The notes beneath the pieces are model-generated. The model had not been told where the DNA came from, made no database searches, and saw nothing but the letters and a program-made list of their open reading frames with translations. From positions 1 through 34,145 of the IMG/VR virus record IMGVR_UViG_3300027659_000114: a stretch of DNA of 34,145 nt. The stretch is one strand, 5' to 3'. A program made the position numbers and the translations under genes. This DNA comes from a virus. Below, piece after piece: positions 1 to 8,507 of the stretch (within the stretch, counting starts at the first letter, position 1; each line of letters opens with the position of its first letter).

Positions 1-3000
1 CCCGCCCAATATCAATATCAAGCGCATTCGCGTCACGTTTCGTACTGGCAAAAAATGGACGATGCCAGCCAACGCCTTCTTGTCTAGCAACTAGACCGGC
101 TACAGCGGCGTACAGGTTCAAAGCTTCTGCTTGCGCAGGGTCGACCGAAGTTTTCCCTTCTTCGCCTTTTGACGGCGCCATAGCAACTAGCTTCTGGGAG
201 CTCGGCGACACCTCGCCTTGCCACACACCCGGGGCTAAAATGTTATTCGTGTCAATTAACAAACCGAGAAGTTGGGCAATACGATCAGCGCCGGTGTCAT
301 CAAGAAAAGCCGCTTGCACGGCTTGCTGGAATTCAATCTGTTGCGCATACGGTGCATTGTGGATGCCGGGCAAGACACCGGTGCTACGCCCCGGGCGGGC
401 CTCAAACGAGACTTGGCCGAGGTGCCGCATGACGCCATCTTCGAAGTCAAACTTAGCAAGCTGCGTGTCTTCCTTGCTCGGGTCGTGACGAAACGCGTGC
501 GCCAGCCAATTGTCTCGATGCGCCTGAGCGTCGATGATGACGCGGGTCTTGAACGGTTTCCCATTCTTCAGCGGATAGTCGTAACGAATCCAACCCTTTT
601 TCTCGCTCGATGCTTCGGTCGCTTTCTTGACGCCGGAGTTTTCCATCCGGGCTTTCATTGCTACCCAGATCGCGGCCTGCACCTGCTGCGGTTCCCAACC
701 TAACTCCTTGGCAATCGCATTGGTTTCGTTCTCCATGAACGAATACTGATTTGAGTTTGGCGCATCGGTTGGATACTCAGCCGCACGCATCATCCACATG
801 TCGATTGTCGCGCCCTGCTTGCCGGCGGTTGTCGGGTCAATTTCACGAAGTAGATTATTGAAGAAGTTACCGGTCTTCTCGCCTGACCAAAACTCGTCAA
901 CGTCATCCATCGCGGCCTTGGCCTTGGAGTCCATGACACCGGTCTTCACGCTGATCGGTAATCCGGCTTTGTACTGCGCCCATGCGCGTAGTGCAAAAGT
1001 TGAATTTGCATCAACCTTAGCCTGCGGCGAATAGATGGCCAGCAAGGCTACAAACTTCCGGGCTTCCTGTACATTACCGCCAACCATCCGCAATATTGCG
1101 CGGCTGCTGTTCTCGTACCAGTAACGACCCGGTGCACCTTCTTGCGTTAACTTGCGCAGGCTCTTGCGTAGCGTGCCGATCTTGCCGGGGGTATTGTATT
1201 TCGGAGGGGCGCCAAGGTATTTGCCGTCCTTCATTGGCAACTTCTCAACGACGGCACCGCCGCGACTATAGGCCAGCTTCCGGCCTTCTAGCGCAGCGCG
1301 TACTCGCGGAGCGTTGGCCGGCGTGAACATGATCCCGCCTTCAACTGGCCGCCCGACTACGCCTTCAGGGAGGATGCCGCGAATCTCATCGACGTCACCC
1401 TTGACCATGATACTGCCGTCTTTCTGCGGAATGGCCTCGTACTCGCCGAGGGTTGTGGTCTTTTCTTTGCGAGCAAACGCCGGTGCTTCTTCCAGCGATT
1501 GGACTGGCACGGCGTCGTGCTTATTACCTAGCAAGACGACAGCACCGCCGTTGCCAAATGGCGCGATGTAACCATCGAACCCGGCGTCAATGACTGCCGA
1601 CTCGAAAGCATTAGCGTTAGGCTGAGGGGCGATCAGACGGGTCGCCGGATCGTAGATGTTGTTAAGTTGGACCTCATGAGCAAAGCGACCTACGCCGCTC
1701 TCAGGGCGTATGCCCTTGCCTGTGTCCACATAGAAATAGATGCGGTTACCGATCCGCGAGTCAGTGCTCTGACGTAGGCGGCCTGCCTCTGCGCCACGGA
1801 TACCCGTGCCGTAGTAGTTGCCGCTTAACGACGTTTGAACCCGGGGCGAGTAGTGCCGGCCGACGACTGAGATTGCGCCTTCGATTGGCTCTCCGTAGCT
1901 TGGGAGCTCACCGCGCCTACTTTTTGCAGGTACTGGTCCACCTCGTTCTGCAGCTTGCTGTACGCCTTCAACTCCGGCGGGGATATTTGTTTCACGTTGT
2001 TCTCCTTGAGTCCGATCCTTACGATACGCGATAAGCGCCTCGCGTGCAACCATCTTGGCCTTCGCCAAGTCACGCATGTAAGCGTCGACCTTAGCCGACT
2101 GGCCACGTCCCTGCGTCGTTTTGCCGCGCAAGGTGGCCATCAGGTTGTCGATAATGCTTAGCCACTTCTCAACAAAACCTTTGAACCCTTCAGGGTCAGC
2201 CTGCGCTACATCAGCCCAGAATTGTTTATCAACGGCACGGTTGCCAAGGAAGTCGGCGGTCATCTCTGACCGGGTTACTGGGTCGGCTAACAGCTCTTGA
2301 ATACGCGCTTCGCGTGCAGCCGGGTCAGTAATACCTGCCAGCTCAGCCTTAGCTAGAAACTTCTCAAGATAGGCACGCTTGCCCTTCTCGGTTAGGTTGT
2401 CGTCATAGAGCGAATTTATTGCCGCAACGAACCGCTGAGCCGGCGTGTCGGTTAAACCTTGACGGGCTTCAGCTAATGCGATCTGCTCGACGGTATGCGT
2501 AAATTCATGGAGCGTTGTTCGGGTTACGTTGATGTCTACGTTGGCCGTATTAATAAACCCTTGACCACCTAGCGCGACACCGTTCATCGCCGTTGGGTTA
2601 GTGTCATGGTACGCGTACAACTTACCGCCAAACTGGCTGTCCAGCGCATCGGCGATTTGATTGATGCCGGCGGTTTCTGCATCAGGCGCAGGGTTTAACT
2701 GCGCAGGTACTTCTACGTTATTAGCGGCAGCCCAGCCTTCAAGAGACTGTTGCGCAGCTGCTCTTGCTTCTGTGGCGGCAATTTCTCTGTCTGCTTGCGC
2801 AACAGGTACGTTAGGCATTGCGGCCGGTCCAGCTTCCGGGATTGAGATGAAGTTGTCTTCGACACTTGGGGCTTCCGTGGTTGGCGCCAGTCGCAATTTA
2901 TCAAGGCCGAATCTTTGTTCGGTCTCAAGGCTTGGCACAGGTAAAACCGGGGCGTCCATTGTAGGCTCGACACGTCCCGGAATCTGTTGTATTTCCGCCA

Positions 3001-4678
3001 CAGGTCCAAGCGTCGGCTCAATACGACCCATGTTAAGGACAGGCACTGGTCCAAGGATATCGTTAGCGTCGCCAGCCAGCTGCTCAGCAGCGGCAATCGC
3101 GTCAGAGGCCGTAGCGGCTTGCTGGAGCGACGCTGTAGCCGCTTGCTTGTCTTGCTCCAAGAGAGCAGCCCGAGCCTCACTGGCGGCCGTTTTGGCAGCC
3201 GTAGCCTGCTCTAAGCTGATCAGTGTCTGGTCATAGGTTTGCGGGTTCAGAGCGGCAACAGCTGCTTGGCGCGTACCGGCGGGCTGAGCACCGGCAACGC
3301 TTTGGTCAATCGTCCGTGCGATCTCTTGCTCTGGGGTAAGGGGCTGGTACCCGCCAGCTAAAGCCGTGACCGCTTGCGGCGCCGACATTGCTCCACCGGT
3401 AGCCGCTCCGATGACGGCAGCTTCGCCAAGCTGATTGGTCAGCTCGATGTCTTTACCTTGGAAATACTTGTCGAGTACGTTCCCGCCAAACTGCGCAACG
3501 GTTTCTTCAATTGCGTTAGTTAGGGAGTTAGCAGTAATGGCGGTGCCGGCTTGCAGTAAACGCTGACCGGCGATGGCCATGACAGCGTTCTGCTTAGGAA
3601 CCGATAAACCTTTGAGCAAGCCCGGTATCTTATCGAACAGTTTCAACGGCAGCATTTCTGTGCCGACTTCGATCAAACCTTTTGCAGCAGAGATGTAAGA
3701 GTCTTCGCCTTGCGCATAGCTTTGACCGGCAGCAGTTGCGCCCATCGTTGGCAACAATGCGGCACGGAGGGGCGGAGCAAAAGCGGCGCCAATGGACAAT
3801 GCCATCTGCGGAGAATTGGCGGCAATCTTAGAGACTAACCAACGCCCAAACTCGTCGTTCTTATACGCGTCTTCCATCCCTTGCTTGGAGACGTAAGGCG
3901 TATAGTCGGACGCGCTCTTGGCCAAGAATTCTGTGCCGAAAGCTGTCGGTGTACGGTCCATTGGCTTGAAGCCAGCGGCGGACAGGATAGGATTGATGAA
4001 AGTCTGATTGAATAAATCGGCTGCGACGCTAGGTGCATTCGCTACGCCGCTTATTAAGCCAGCTCCGCCAGCTGCGGCGCTGCTTGTAATGGGAAACTCA
4101 CGAGCAAGGCGCTGGCGTTCTTTTGCTAGGTCTGCTTCACGAGCAGCTTCAGCGTCCTGCGTAATCAGGTCTTCCTCTTGCACACGCTGAGCGGTGCTAG
4201 TCAGAGTTGGAGCGCCTTGCTTGTTAAGCGCAGAGACTACTCGGCCAACACCGGGTGTAACTACCCGAGGTGCTTTGCCTTCTCTGATGTTTTGCGCTTC
4301 GGTGACAGCTTCCGGGCTGATAGGACCTTGACCTAAAGCCAGTCGCTTATCAATCTCTGCCTGCTGGTTAACCGGGGGTGCATTGTCCATCACGCTACCG
4401 GAGCTTGGCGTGAAGACGTCCTTGATTACTTTGGTAGCACTCTCAATAAACCCCGGTTTGTCGGCGTCTTTGTCTACCTTACCTTCGAAGGTAACAGGCG
4501 CGGCTGGTTTGCTAGGCGCAGGCGCAGATTTTTTAAGAAGATGCGCAATAATTTCATCGTCTGAATAATTGTCTTTGCGTGCTGACGCCGCATCAAATTT
4601 ATTCTTCGACGCAAGATAGTCCGCAATCTCTGCGCGGCTATAGCCGTCTTTTAATGCGCCTTCTACGTTAAACGCCAT
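1..4678 (-). CDS. Giant polyvalent (ejected/internal virion) protein with metallopeptidase and ART-like domains, 3' partial
   Basis: The frame is open from ATG at 4678 (AAGGA ribosome site) to the window edge, at least 1559 codons. The N-terminus has two short repeats of the type GYSRAEIADYL / YSDDEIIAHLL, common at the start of large phage polyvalent proteins. Residues about 170-450 are Ala/Gly-rich with hydrophobic stretches, and 470-620 are Ala/Gln/Pro-rich and coiled. A zincin motif HEFTH lies at residues 724-728. Residues about 935-1075 (RHYSP, NRIYFYV, AFESAVIDAGFDGYIAP) resemble the ADP-ribosyltransferase-like domain of phage polyvalent proteins. Residues about 1150-1340 (KYNTPGKIG, WYENSSRAI, KFVALLAIYSPQ) resemble another polyvalent-associated domain, possibly DUF7178. 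It ends the ejection-protein block, the place of T7 gp16. I infer that it is packaged and ejected with the DNA. The C-terminus, where a lytic transglycosylase could lie, is not visible. Confidence 0.9.
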   Translation of the reverse strand, partial: MAFNVEGALKDGYSRAEIADYLASKNKFDAASARKDNYSDDEIIAHLLKKSAPAPSKPAAPVTFEGKVDKDADKPGFIESATKVIKDVFTPSSGSVMDNAPPVNQQAEIDKRLALGQGPISPEAVTEAQNIREGKAPRVVTPGVGRVVSALNKQGAPTLTSTAQRVQEEDLITQDAEAAREADLAKERQRLAREFPITSSAAAGGAGLISGVANAPSVAADLFNQTFINPILSAAGFKPMDRTPTAFGTEFLAKSASDYTPYVSKQGMEDAYKNDEFGRWLVSKIAANSPQMALSIGAAFAPPLRAALLPTMGATAAGQSYAQGEDSYISAAKGLIEVGTEMLPLKLFDKIPGLLKGLSVPKQNAVMAIAGQRLLQAGTAITANSLTNAIEETVAQFGGNVLDKYFQGKDIELTNQLGEAAVIGAATGGAMSAPQAVTALAGGYQPLTPEQEIARTIDQSVAGAQPAGTRQAAVAALNPQTYDQTLISLEQATAAKTAASEARAALLEQDKQAATASLQQAATASDAIAAAEQLAGDANDILGPVPVLNMGRIEPTLGPVAEIQQIPGRVEPTMDAPVLPVPSLETEQRFGLDKLRLAPTTEAPSVEDNFISIPEAGPAAMPNVPVAQADREIAATEARAAAQQSLEGWAAANNVEVPAQLNPAPDAETAGINQIADALDSQFGGKLYAYHDTNPTAMNGVALGGQGFINTANVDINVTRTTLHEFTHTVEQIALAEARQGLTDTPAQRFVAAINSLYDDNLTEKGKRAYLEKFLAKAELAGITDPAAREARIQELLADPVTRSEMTADFLGNRAVDKQFWADVAQADPEGFKGFVEKWLSIIDNLMATLRGKTTQGRGQSAKVDAYMRDLAKAKMVAREALIAYRKDRTQGEQRETNIPAGVEGVQQAAERGGPVPAKSRRGELPSYGEPIEGAISVVGRHYSPRVQTSLSGNYYGTGIRGAEAGRLRQSTDSRIGNRIYFYVDTGKGIRPESGVGRFAHEVQLNNIYDPATRLIAPQPNANAFESAVIDAGFDGYIAPFGNGGAVVLLGNKHDAVPVQSLEEAPAFARKEKTTTLGEYEAIPQKDGSIMVKGDVDEIRGILPEGVVGRPVEGGIMFTPANAPRVRAALEGRKLAYSRGGAVVEKLPMKDGKYLGAPPKYNTPGKIGTLRKSLRKLTQEGAPGRYWYENSSRAILRMVGGNVQEARKFVALLAIYSPQAKVDANSTFALRAWAQYKAGLPISVKTGVMDSKAKAAMDDVDEFWSGEKTGNFFNNLLREIDPTTAGKQGATIDMWMMRAAEYPTDAPNSNQYSFMENETNAIAKELGWEPQQVQAAIWVAMKARMENSGVKKATEASSEKKGWIRYDYPLKNGKPFKTRVIIDAQAHRDNWLAHAFRHDPSKEDTQLAKFDFEDGVMRHLGQVSFEARPGRSTGVLPGIHNAPYAQQIEFQQAVQAAFLDDTGADRIAQLLGLLIDTNNILAPGVWQGEVSPSSQKLVAMAPSKGEEGKTSVDPAQAEALNLYAAVAGLVARQEGVGWHRPFFASTKRDANALDIDIGR

Positions 4679-4687
4679 GCCGTATCC

Positions 4688-5524
4688 TTACTGATCGTGT
4701 GTAGTAATTGGCGGCCGATTTGCAGACGGGGCAGAAGACGGGGGAACTCTACCAGTAAGCACCTGCTCAGCGATAGCACGCTTTTCAGCAGCTGGTTTCT
4801 TAGCAAATTTCGGGTTTTCTTTTTCCAGCTTCAATTGGATGTCGGCAATCTTTTTATCGTAATCAGAACCCTTCATGCCAAGGTCTTTTTTGCTACCGTC
4901 ACTCATGATTGCGAAAGCATTACCGTCCGCGTCCGTCATCACACGCCGAACAACACTGGCTCTGTCGCCGCCGCCTTGGCCTCTAAAGATATTACGTTTT
5001 TCAGCAACCGCGATATCACCCGCCTTATCGGCCACGCTCATAGCAGAAACATTTTTAAGATGACCCGCATCACCAGCAAGACTCTCAACTTCGGTTTTCT
5101 TAGCCGTAGTTGCTTCAGCTGCTTTAGCAAGACGGTTTTTCTGGCCGGCTGCCCAGTCGGCCGCTTCAAGTTCGGCTTTATCTTCAGATAAGCCGGAGTT
5201 CATAAGAGCCTTAACCTTAGCTTTTTCAGCTGCCACTATCTCTGTCGCAAGAGCAGCTTGATTCTGTGTAGTTACTCTACCGCGAGCAAGCTCAGCTGCG
5301 CCTACCTTGTCAATATATTGCTGCGACATCTTGCGCTCTTCTTCAGTAATGCCGGCCATTCGGCGACGCTCTTCGACGCGTTGCGCCATAGCATCTTCGG
5401 CTTCGGCCAGCTGTTTACGCAAGTCAAGCTGAGCGTTCTTTACTGATTCCCTCTCAGCAACTTCGCCGACACCTTTAGCGGCGCTACCCAGAACGCCGGA
5501 AATCAATCCACCAAAACTAGGCAT
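4688..5524 (-). CDS. Probable internal virion protein, helical, 278 aa
   Basis: I do not recognise a named family. The N-terminus (MPSFGGLISGVLGSAAKGVGEVAER) starts with a Gly-rich hydrophobic segment at residues 4-20. A long charged, Ala/Glu/Lys-rich region at about 25-150 follows and is likely coiled coil. The C-terminal tail is Pro/Ser/Asn-rich. No catalytic motif is visible. The start overlaps the end of the upstream gene by 8 bp, and the stop is 9 bp before the giant polyvalent gene, so the genes are probably translated as one unit. A hydrophobic N-terminal segment followed by a long helical body suits an ejected protein or an inner-core component. That role is inferred from position and composition only. 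Confidence 0.75.
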   Translation of the reverse strand: MPSFGGLISGVLGSAAKGVGEVAERESVKNAQLDLRKQLAEAEDAMAQRVEERRRMAGITEEERKMSQQYIDKVGAAELARGRVTTQNQAALATEIVAAEKAKVKALMNSGLSEDKAELEAADWAAGQKNRLAKAAEATTAKKTEVESLAGDAGHLKNVSAMSVADKAGDIAVAEKRNIFRGQGGGDRASVVRRVMTDADGNAFAIMSDGSKKDLGMKGSDYDKKIADIQLKLEKENPKFAKKPAAEKRAIAEQVLTGRVPPSSAPSANRPPITTHDQ

Positions 5525-6026
5525 TAGGTACTCCCATCTGCTGCTGAGCAGCGTTCACTGCAGTCTCGTCATACTGGTCAAGCATCTGCTTGAACTGGCT
5601 CGGGTCTACTCCGAACTTTTCCAGAATGATAGCAATCATCAACTCGATACCGCCAGCAATATCCTTGTTGGATATTTCGCCCATGCCCGACTGCTTTGCA
5701 AACTCAGCTGCACGCATGAGCAGCTGCACAGCGGCTGGGATAATTACTTGGGGCGGGATGGTTTCATTAGATTCTTTGAACAGGATTAGCATCAGACCAG
5801 CAATGCCTTTGCCTAACTTCTCATCAGCTGGACCTTCCTCGTCCATAAACTGAAGCATCATCTTGTGGCTCTCGTCAGAGAACATTACTTTCATGCCAGC
5901 AATCACAACCCGGTCATAAGCTTCTTGCAATTCAGGCGGCATCTTAATGTTGTTGCTAACCGCTTCAGCGGATAAGTCGTTTCCTTGCGGGCGACCCATG
6001 TTGTCTTGAATCATGCCTGTGGCCAT
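5517..6026 (-). CDS. Conserved-type virion-associated protein, 169 aa
   Basis: A well-formed gene with a TAAGGAG ribosome site before ATG at 6026. The protein is mostly alpha-helical by composition. Residues about 30-160 form amphipathic segments (ELQEAYDRVVIAGMKVMF, AAVQLLMRAAEFAKQSGMG, GIELMIAIILEKFG). There is no signal peptide or clear transmembrane helix. The short Gln-rich C-terminus (NAAQQQMGVPNA) is typical of phage structural accessory proteins. It sits between two probable ejection proteins and is likely part of the same set. I recognise no enzymatic motif, and the function is unknown. Confidence 0.72.
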   Translation of the reverse strand: MATGMIQDNMGRPQGNDLSAEAVSNNIKMPPELQEAYDRVVIAGMKVMFSDESHKMMLQFMDEEGPADEKLGKGIAGLMLILFKESNETIPPQVIIPAAVQLLMRAAEFAKQSGMGEISNKDIAGGIELMIAIILEKFGVDPSQFKQMLDQYDETAVNAAQQQMGVPNA

Positions 6027-6036
6027 ATTATTCTCC

Positions 6037-7062
6037 TTAACCTATGCGAGCGGTGTTGATCAGGCCCTGACCCGGCAAGGCAACAGTAGGCGCTGCAATA
6101 CTTGGGGATTGCATAAGTGCATTAGTGTTAACACTCAAACCTGTATCAACGGCCGCATAACCTTTGTTAACATTTGTTCTTCGTGTTTTCTCTCTTTCGA
6201 TCTCTTGCTGAATCTGCATAGCGCGGGCATCAGCATAACCGACCTGAGCTTTCATCGCTGCAATCTCAGCATCAGTCTTACCGCTCATCCAGTCAGCTAA
6301 ACCGCCAACAGACTTAGCCATGATTGCCGCCGCATCAGGGTTTGCTTTAGTAAATGCAAGAACACCTTTGCCTGCATCTTTAAGAGTATCAAAAACTGGC
6401 GGAGTAACAGACTCGATAACAGCGGCAGCGGGCTCAACGGCAGCGGGAGCAGCCGATACAGCAGCATCTGCCGGGTTAGCCGGGTTAGCCAAAGCGTATG
6501 CTTGATTAGTGTTTACTCCGGCAGAGGGTACGCCGCTAGTACCGGCGCTTGATACACCGCCGGTTGAGTCGTAACCAGAAGGTCTGCCGGCGGGAATGGC
6601 ACGCGTAGCCTGTAGAGCTTGAGACTGTGACAACGCTTCTGCGCCGCCGGTCACATCAACATTACTAAATCCCATCTTGCTACCCAACTCACCGATTGTG
6701 CCGCCTATTGTCTTTTTTGTTGCAAACTCTGCAAACTGACCAATGCCGCCAGCAAGACCCGCGACCATGCCGATCTTTGACAACGTCGCGTTACCGGTAA
6801 CATTACCGACTAAGCTCAAAGCCGAGCCAACCAATGTCAAGCCTTGCATCAAAGTCATCGAGGCTATAACCGAACCAAAAGAAGCGGTTGCACCTAACGC
6901 GGCAGCGGCAGAGGCATAGGTGCCAGCCATCGACGAGATCGCTACAATCGCGCTAATCGGATCATTGCGTTCCCCGTAGGCGGCTCCGCCAACCGGGTCA
7001 CCGATGGGGTGATCTTGCGCCATTGCGCGGGACACCGCACGGGACATGTATGTCTTATTCAT
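6037..7062 (-). CDS. Probable internal virion / DNA ejection protein with hydrophobic N-terminal half, 341 aa
   Basis: ATG at 7062 follows AAAGGAAG and overlaps the stop of the upstream gene (ATGA). Residues about 38-115 are rich in Ala, Gly, Ser, Leu and Val (IVAISSMAGTYASAAAALG, LTLVGSALSLVGNVTGNATL, IGMVAGLAGGIGQFAEFA), giving several weak membrane-seeking helices. The middle is Ala/Pro/Val-rich and low in complexity (about residues 190-225). The C-terminal part has a charged helix (AQVGYADARAMQIQQEIERE). Membrane-active, Ala/Gly-rich proteins next to a giant virion protein are typical of podovirus ejection proteins (compare T7 gp14/gp15 by position). No sequence family was recognised with certainty. 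Confidence 0.75.
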   Translation of the reverse strand: MNKTYMSRAVSRAMAQDHPIGDPVGGAAYGERNDPISAIVAISSMAGTYASAAAALGATASFGSVIASMTLMQGLTLVGSALSLVGNVTGNATLSKIGMVAGLAGGIGQFAEFATKKTIGGTIGELGSKMGFSNVDVTGGAEALSQSQALQATRAIPAGRPSGYDSTGGVSSAGTSGVPSAGVNTNQAYALANPANPADAAVSAAPAAVEPAAAVIESVTPPVFDTLKDAGKGVLAFTKANPDAAAIMAKSVGGLADWMSGKTDAEIAAMKAQVGYADARAMQIQQEIEREKTRRTNVNKGYAAVDTGLSVNTNALMQSPSIAAPTVALPGQGLINTARIG

Positions 7063-7436
7063 TTCTTCTTCCTTTCGAACGGCACACTGCCGAGGAGGTA
7101 GTATTCAAAGTTTCCGTCTTTCCACGTCGGCTTGAAACCTACTCGCTCGACAAACCTCTTTTGCGATAAACGGTGATGCGGAACACGCGTCGTTAAGAAA
7201 CCACGCCTGCCTATTAATGGCTCCATAAAAGCTTTGACTACACCACGCTGGCATGACTTAGGGCGCCAGCCCGGCACCAGTGCAAAGTGAATTTCTGTGC
7301 CTTTCATTACCGCTGTACCTACATGCTGCCCGGCTAATTGCAGAGGGACAACTTCCCAGTCTGCAAGGTATTGCAAAATCTCCTGCCTTGGCAGGTTGGT
7401 ACCTTTCCTGATCGATTCAATAATCGGCTCAAGCAT
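7059..7436 (-). CDS. GNAT-fold-like small virion-associated protein, 125 aa
   Basis: The order of predicted strands and helices follows an N-acetyltransferase fold: strands at PLQLAGQHVGTAVMKG and TEIHFALVPGW, a helix at about 65-75, a strand at GRRGFLTTRVP, a helix with LSQKRFVERVGFK, and a final strand FEYYLL. The RFVERVGF element is like the C-terminal half of GNAT proteins. The acetyl-CoA loop (normally Q/RxxGxG/A) is poorly conserved here (SCQRGVV), so it may be catalytically inactive. It overlaps both neighbours by 1-4 bp. T7 gp13 and related virion assembly proteins of similar size occupy this position in podoviruses, so a role in assembling the ejection apparatus is plausible. This is inferred from fold and place. 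Confidence 0.75.
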   Translation of the reverse strand: MLEPIIESIRKGTNLPRQEILQYLADWEVVPLQLAGQHVGTAVMKGTEIHFALVPGWRPKSCQRGVVKAFMEPLIGRRGFLTTRVPHHRLSQKRFVERVGFKPTWKDGNFEYYLLGSVPFERKKK

Positions 7437-8407
7437 TAGGTAAATGTGATCAGATTCTTTAGGCCGGGGATGCTGGAGGTAACGCTAAGAACATTCATTG
7501 CGCCTTGCAAATATGTTTTCTGCGCGGTAACTGCAGCCTGCTTGGCCGCTGTGTCGAGGTCACCATTCATCATGATGTTCGAGATGTTGGCTGACACTTG
7601 AGCAAAGATATCGTTCGCACTAGCGGACGCCTGCATTTGGTTCTTGTAAGCCGCCTCAGTGGCTGCCAAGTCCTTACGCGTAGCGGCGTCGATGTTCTGC
7701 AATTCAAGCTTCGTTGCAGCGTCAGCATTTGCTAGAGCGTAGCTCATCGACTGGTCAAGCATCTTGTTGACCGTCGCATTTAAAGCCTGCGAATACTGCT
7801 GTGACGCGACATTGGCTGCGCCGGATGTAAACTGCGCGGCTTGATTCTGAGCTGCAGCGTTAGCCAAGTTTGCTTGATTAGCTGCACTTGCCGTGAACTG
7901 GGACGCGGTATTGGCCGCAGCTTGATTAGCAGCGGCTGCGGTGTTCTTAGCAGTTGCGGCATACTGTGCAGCTGCTGTACCCGACTCCGCGCCATACTTC
8001 GCTTGATTGGCGAACAGTGTTGCGTCTTGCTGGGCGATAGGTAGTGCTTGCTTAATCACAGCTTCTTGACCAGCGCCTACGGCCATGCTTGTATTGAGCA
8101 GACCGCGTTGGTTCATCTGCTGCTTAGAAGCCGCCTCAGCCTGCTGCATGAGCGGTGAATTGGCTGCGATCAGACCCTGCACTTGACCTTGTACGGTCTG
8201 GCTGTCTTTGGTCTTATCTGTATCGATGTCCCACTTTGAGGCCGTATAGCCTTCGCCTGTAGTCTCTTTGCCAGTGTACCCAGTCGCGCCGGACGTGGCG
8301 GCGTTATAGCCTGTCGTAGTCGGCGCCGCGATAGCCGTTGTGGCTGCCGTCAACAGGTCTGTGCCGGTGGTTTTGCTTAGGTCAAACGGATTAGCTGCTG
8401 TTGCCAT
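7436..8407 (-). CDS. Ala-rich helical virion protein, probable ejection protein, 323 aa
   Basis: ATG at 8407 has GGAG about 9 nt upstream. The protein starts with MATAANPFDLSKTTG, then a Thr/Gly-rich stretch to about residue 60. From about residue 80 to 290 it is an almost continuous Ala/Gln/Asn-rich helix (for example AAAQYAATAKNTAAAANQAA). The block QQMNQRGLLNTSMAVGAGQE near residue 95 is of a type I have seen in podovirus internal virion proteins. There is a short hydrophobic tail at 302-323 (VLSVTSSIPGLKNLITFT). It is the first gene of the ejection block, behind its own promoter-hairpin leader. It is structural, and the exact role is unproven. Confidence 0.78.
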   Translation of the reverse strand: MATAANPFDLSKTTGTDLLTAATTAIAAPTTTGYNAATSGATGYTGKETTGEGYTASKWDIDTDKTKDSQTVQGQVQGLIAANSPLMQQAEAASKQQMNQRGLLNTSMAVGAGQEAVIKQALPIAQQDATLFANQAKYGAESGTAAAQYAATAKNTAAAANQAAANTASQFTASAANQANLANAAAQNQAAQFTSGAANVASQQYSQALNATVNKMLDQSMSYALANADAATKLELQNIDAATRKDLAATEAAYKNQMQASASANDIFAQVSANISNIMMNGDLDTAAKQAAVTAQKTYLQGAMNVLSVTSSIPGLKNLITFT

Positions 8408-8423
8408 AATTGCTCCACAAATG

Positions 8424-8444
8424 AAAAAGCCGCCAAATGGCGAC
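8424..8444 (-). terminator. Intrinsic-terminator-like hairpin at the head of the ejection-protein block
   Basis: On the minus strand GTCGCC-ATTT-GGCGGC forms a 6-bp stem with one G-T pair and is followed by TTTTT. It lies downstream of the spanin genes and only 17 nt before the ATG at 8407. It could end the lysis transcript. It also lies inside the leader of a candidate promoter at 8475-8503, so it may act as an attenuator or 5' mRNA hairpin. Confidence 0.7.
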
Positions 8445-8474
8445 TTTCTTGCGGGCGCACGGGCCCCGCAGAGG

Positions 8475-8503
8475 ATTCTAACTTAACAAGCTCTTTGCTT
8501 CAA
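8475..8503 (-). promoter_or_regulatory. Candidate sigma70 promoter for the ejection-protein block
   Basis: Minus strand: TTGAAG (8503-8498), 17-nt spacer, TAGAAT (8480-8475). The start site would be near 8468, about 24 nt before the hairpin at 8444. The GC-rich leader segment between them (TGCGGGGCCCGTGCGCCCGC) resembles the segment found at the same place in the module at 25484-25571. The match was judged by eye. Confidence 0.45.
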
Positions 8504-8507
8504 GAAC

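Noticed and set aside
2661-3236. Long plus-strand open frame opposite the giant protein gene (and many similar ones across 1-32368)
   Set aside because: Shadow of the coding strand: Ala/Ser/Cys-rich translation, no ribosome site, and the minus-strand frame is continuous with recognisable domains.
5821-5860. CTGATGAG on the minus strand as another hammerhead
   Set aside because: No GAAA core, stem II or cleavage triplet follows; it is codons of the 169-residue protein. Similar chance matches at about 21413 and 29745 also fail.
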